5,648 bases of DNA, from positions 1-5,648 of the forward strand of contig JAHWYA010000159.1 in assembly GCA_020028115.1 (NCBI GenBank), given 5' to 3'. The translations under genes and the position numbers were made by a program. The stretch is from Anaeromyxobacter sp. Lineage in GTDB: Bacteria > Myxococcota > Myxococcia > Myxococcales > Anaeromyxobacteraceae. Positions 5,508 to 5,648 of this stretch are shown here, in pieces. Numbering within the stretch: the stretch's first letter is position 1; each line of letters begins with the position of its first letter. A model generated the notes under the pieces. That model saw nothing but the letters and a program-made list of their open reading frames with translations. It was not told the DNA's origin and searched no databases.

Positions 5508-5648
5508 ATGCGCTGCGAGCCCATGAAGATCGCGTTCGCCACGGGAGACCGGGAGCACGTGAACGAGCAGTTCCGGCGCGCGTCGCACCTCGTCGTGTAC
5601 GACGTCGGGCCGGCCGGGCACCAGCTCGAGCGCACCTGCGCGTTCCCG
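5508..5648 (+). CDS. nifX: NifX/NafY-family FeMo-cofactor protein, N-terminal part (cut by window edge)
   Basis: The visible 47 residues match the start of the dinitrogenase iron-molybdenum cofactor domain: a beta strand KIAFAT (7-12), the loop GDREHVNEQF (13-22), which parallels the SDRELVDQHFG segment of NifX, and the second strand HLVVYDVG (27-34). This family (NifX, NafY and the C-terminal domain of NifB) binds and carries iron-molybdenum cofactor precursors during nitrogenase assembly. The start at ATG 5508 has AGGAGG (5495-5500) at a spacing of 7; an ATG at codon 6 (5523) is where many relatives begin but has no comparable site. The C-terminal half and the following genes lie beyond the right edge. 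The symbol is tentative, because stand-alone members of the family occur outside nif clusters in many anaerobes. Confidence 0.8.
   Translation, partial: MRCEPMKIAFATGDREHVNEQFRRASHLVVYDVGPAGHQLERTCAFP

Overview
This is a very GC-rich bacterial window with strong G/C preference at third codon positions, GTG starts and clear purine-rich ribosome binding sites. Together with a nitric oxide reductase, a FabMG-like enoyl reductase, an NDH-2-type dehydrogenase and a NifX-family gene, this suggests a respiratory, probably facultatively or strictly anaerobic Myxococcota/Deltaproteobacteria-type organism. Anaeromyxobacter is my best guess. The taxon is inferred; no marker gene proves it.

Layout, left to right. 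(1) Minus strand, running off the left edge: the N-terminal 140 residues of a type II NADH dehydrogenase-like flavoprotein (start 420). (2) Minus strand: a 136-residue cupin protein (546-956). (3) Minus strand: norB (1115-2476) and norC (2473-3195), translationally coupled with a 4-base overlap. They encode a cytochrome c-dependent nitric oxide reductase whose NorC carries two heme c motifs instead of the usual one. (4) A 193-base divergent intergenic region. (5) Plus strand: a 435-residue Rossmann-fold protein resembling the FabMG family of enoyl-ACP reductases (3389-4696). (6) A short convergent gap. (7) Minus strand: a 142-residue two-CBS-domain protein (4788-5216). (8) A 291-base divergent intergenic region with a good sigma-54 -24/-12 match. 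(9) Plus strand, running off the right edge: the first 47 residues of a NifX/NafY-family FeMo-cofactor protein.

How the parts may work together. norC-norB form one transcription unit that may continue into the cupin and the NDH-2-like gene, all on the minus strand with gaps of 158 and 125 bases. The reductase removes NO, taking electrons through a c-type cytochrome chain that a dehydrogenase could feed through the quinone pool. The right edge looks like the border of a nitrogen-fixation locus under sigma-54 control. NO and oxygen both damage nitrogenase, so the neighbourhood could be protective, but that is inference from position only. The points I consider most worth checking are the diheme NorC, the hairpin presenting the Shine-Dalgarno sequence of the NDH-2-like gene in its loop, the sigma-54 promoter before nifX, and the FabMG-like reductase beside norCB. 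I see no mobile element, CRISPR array, tRNA or rRNA. I do not see a convincing wholly new system.
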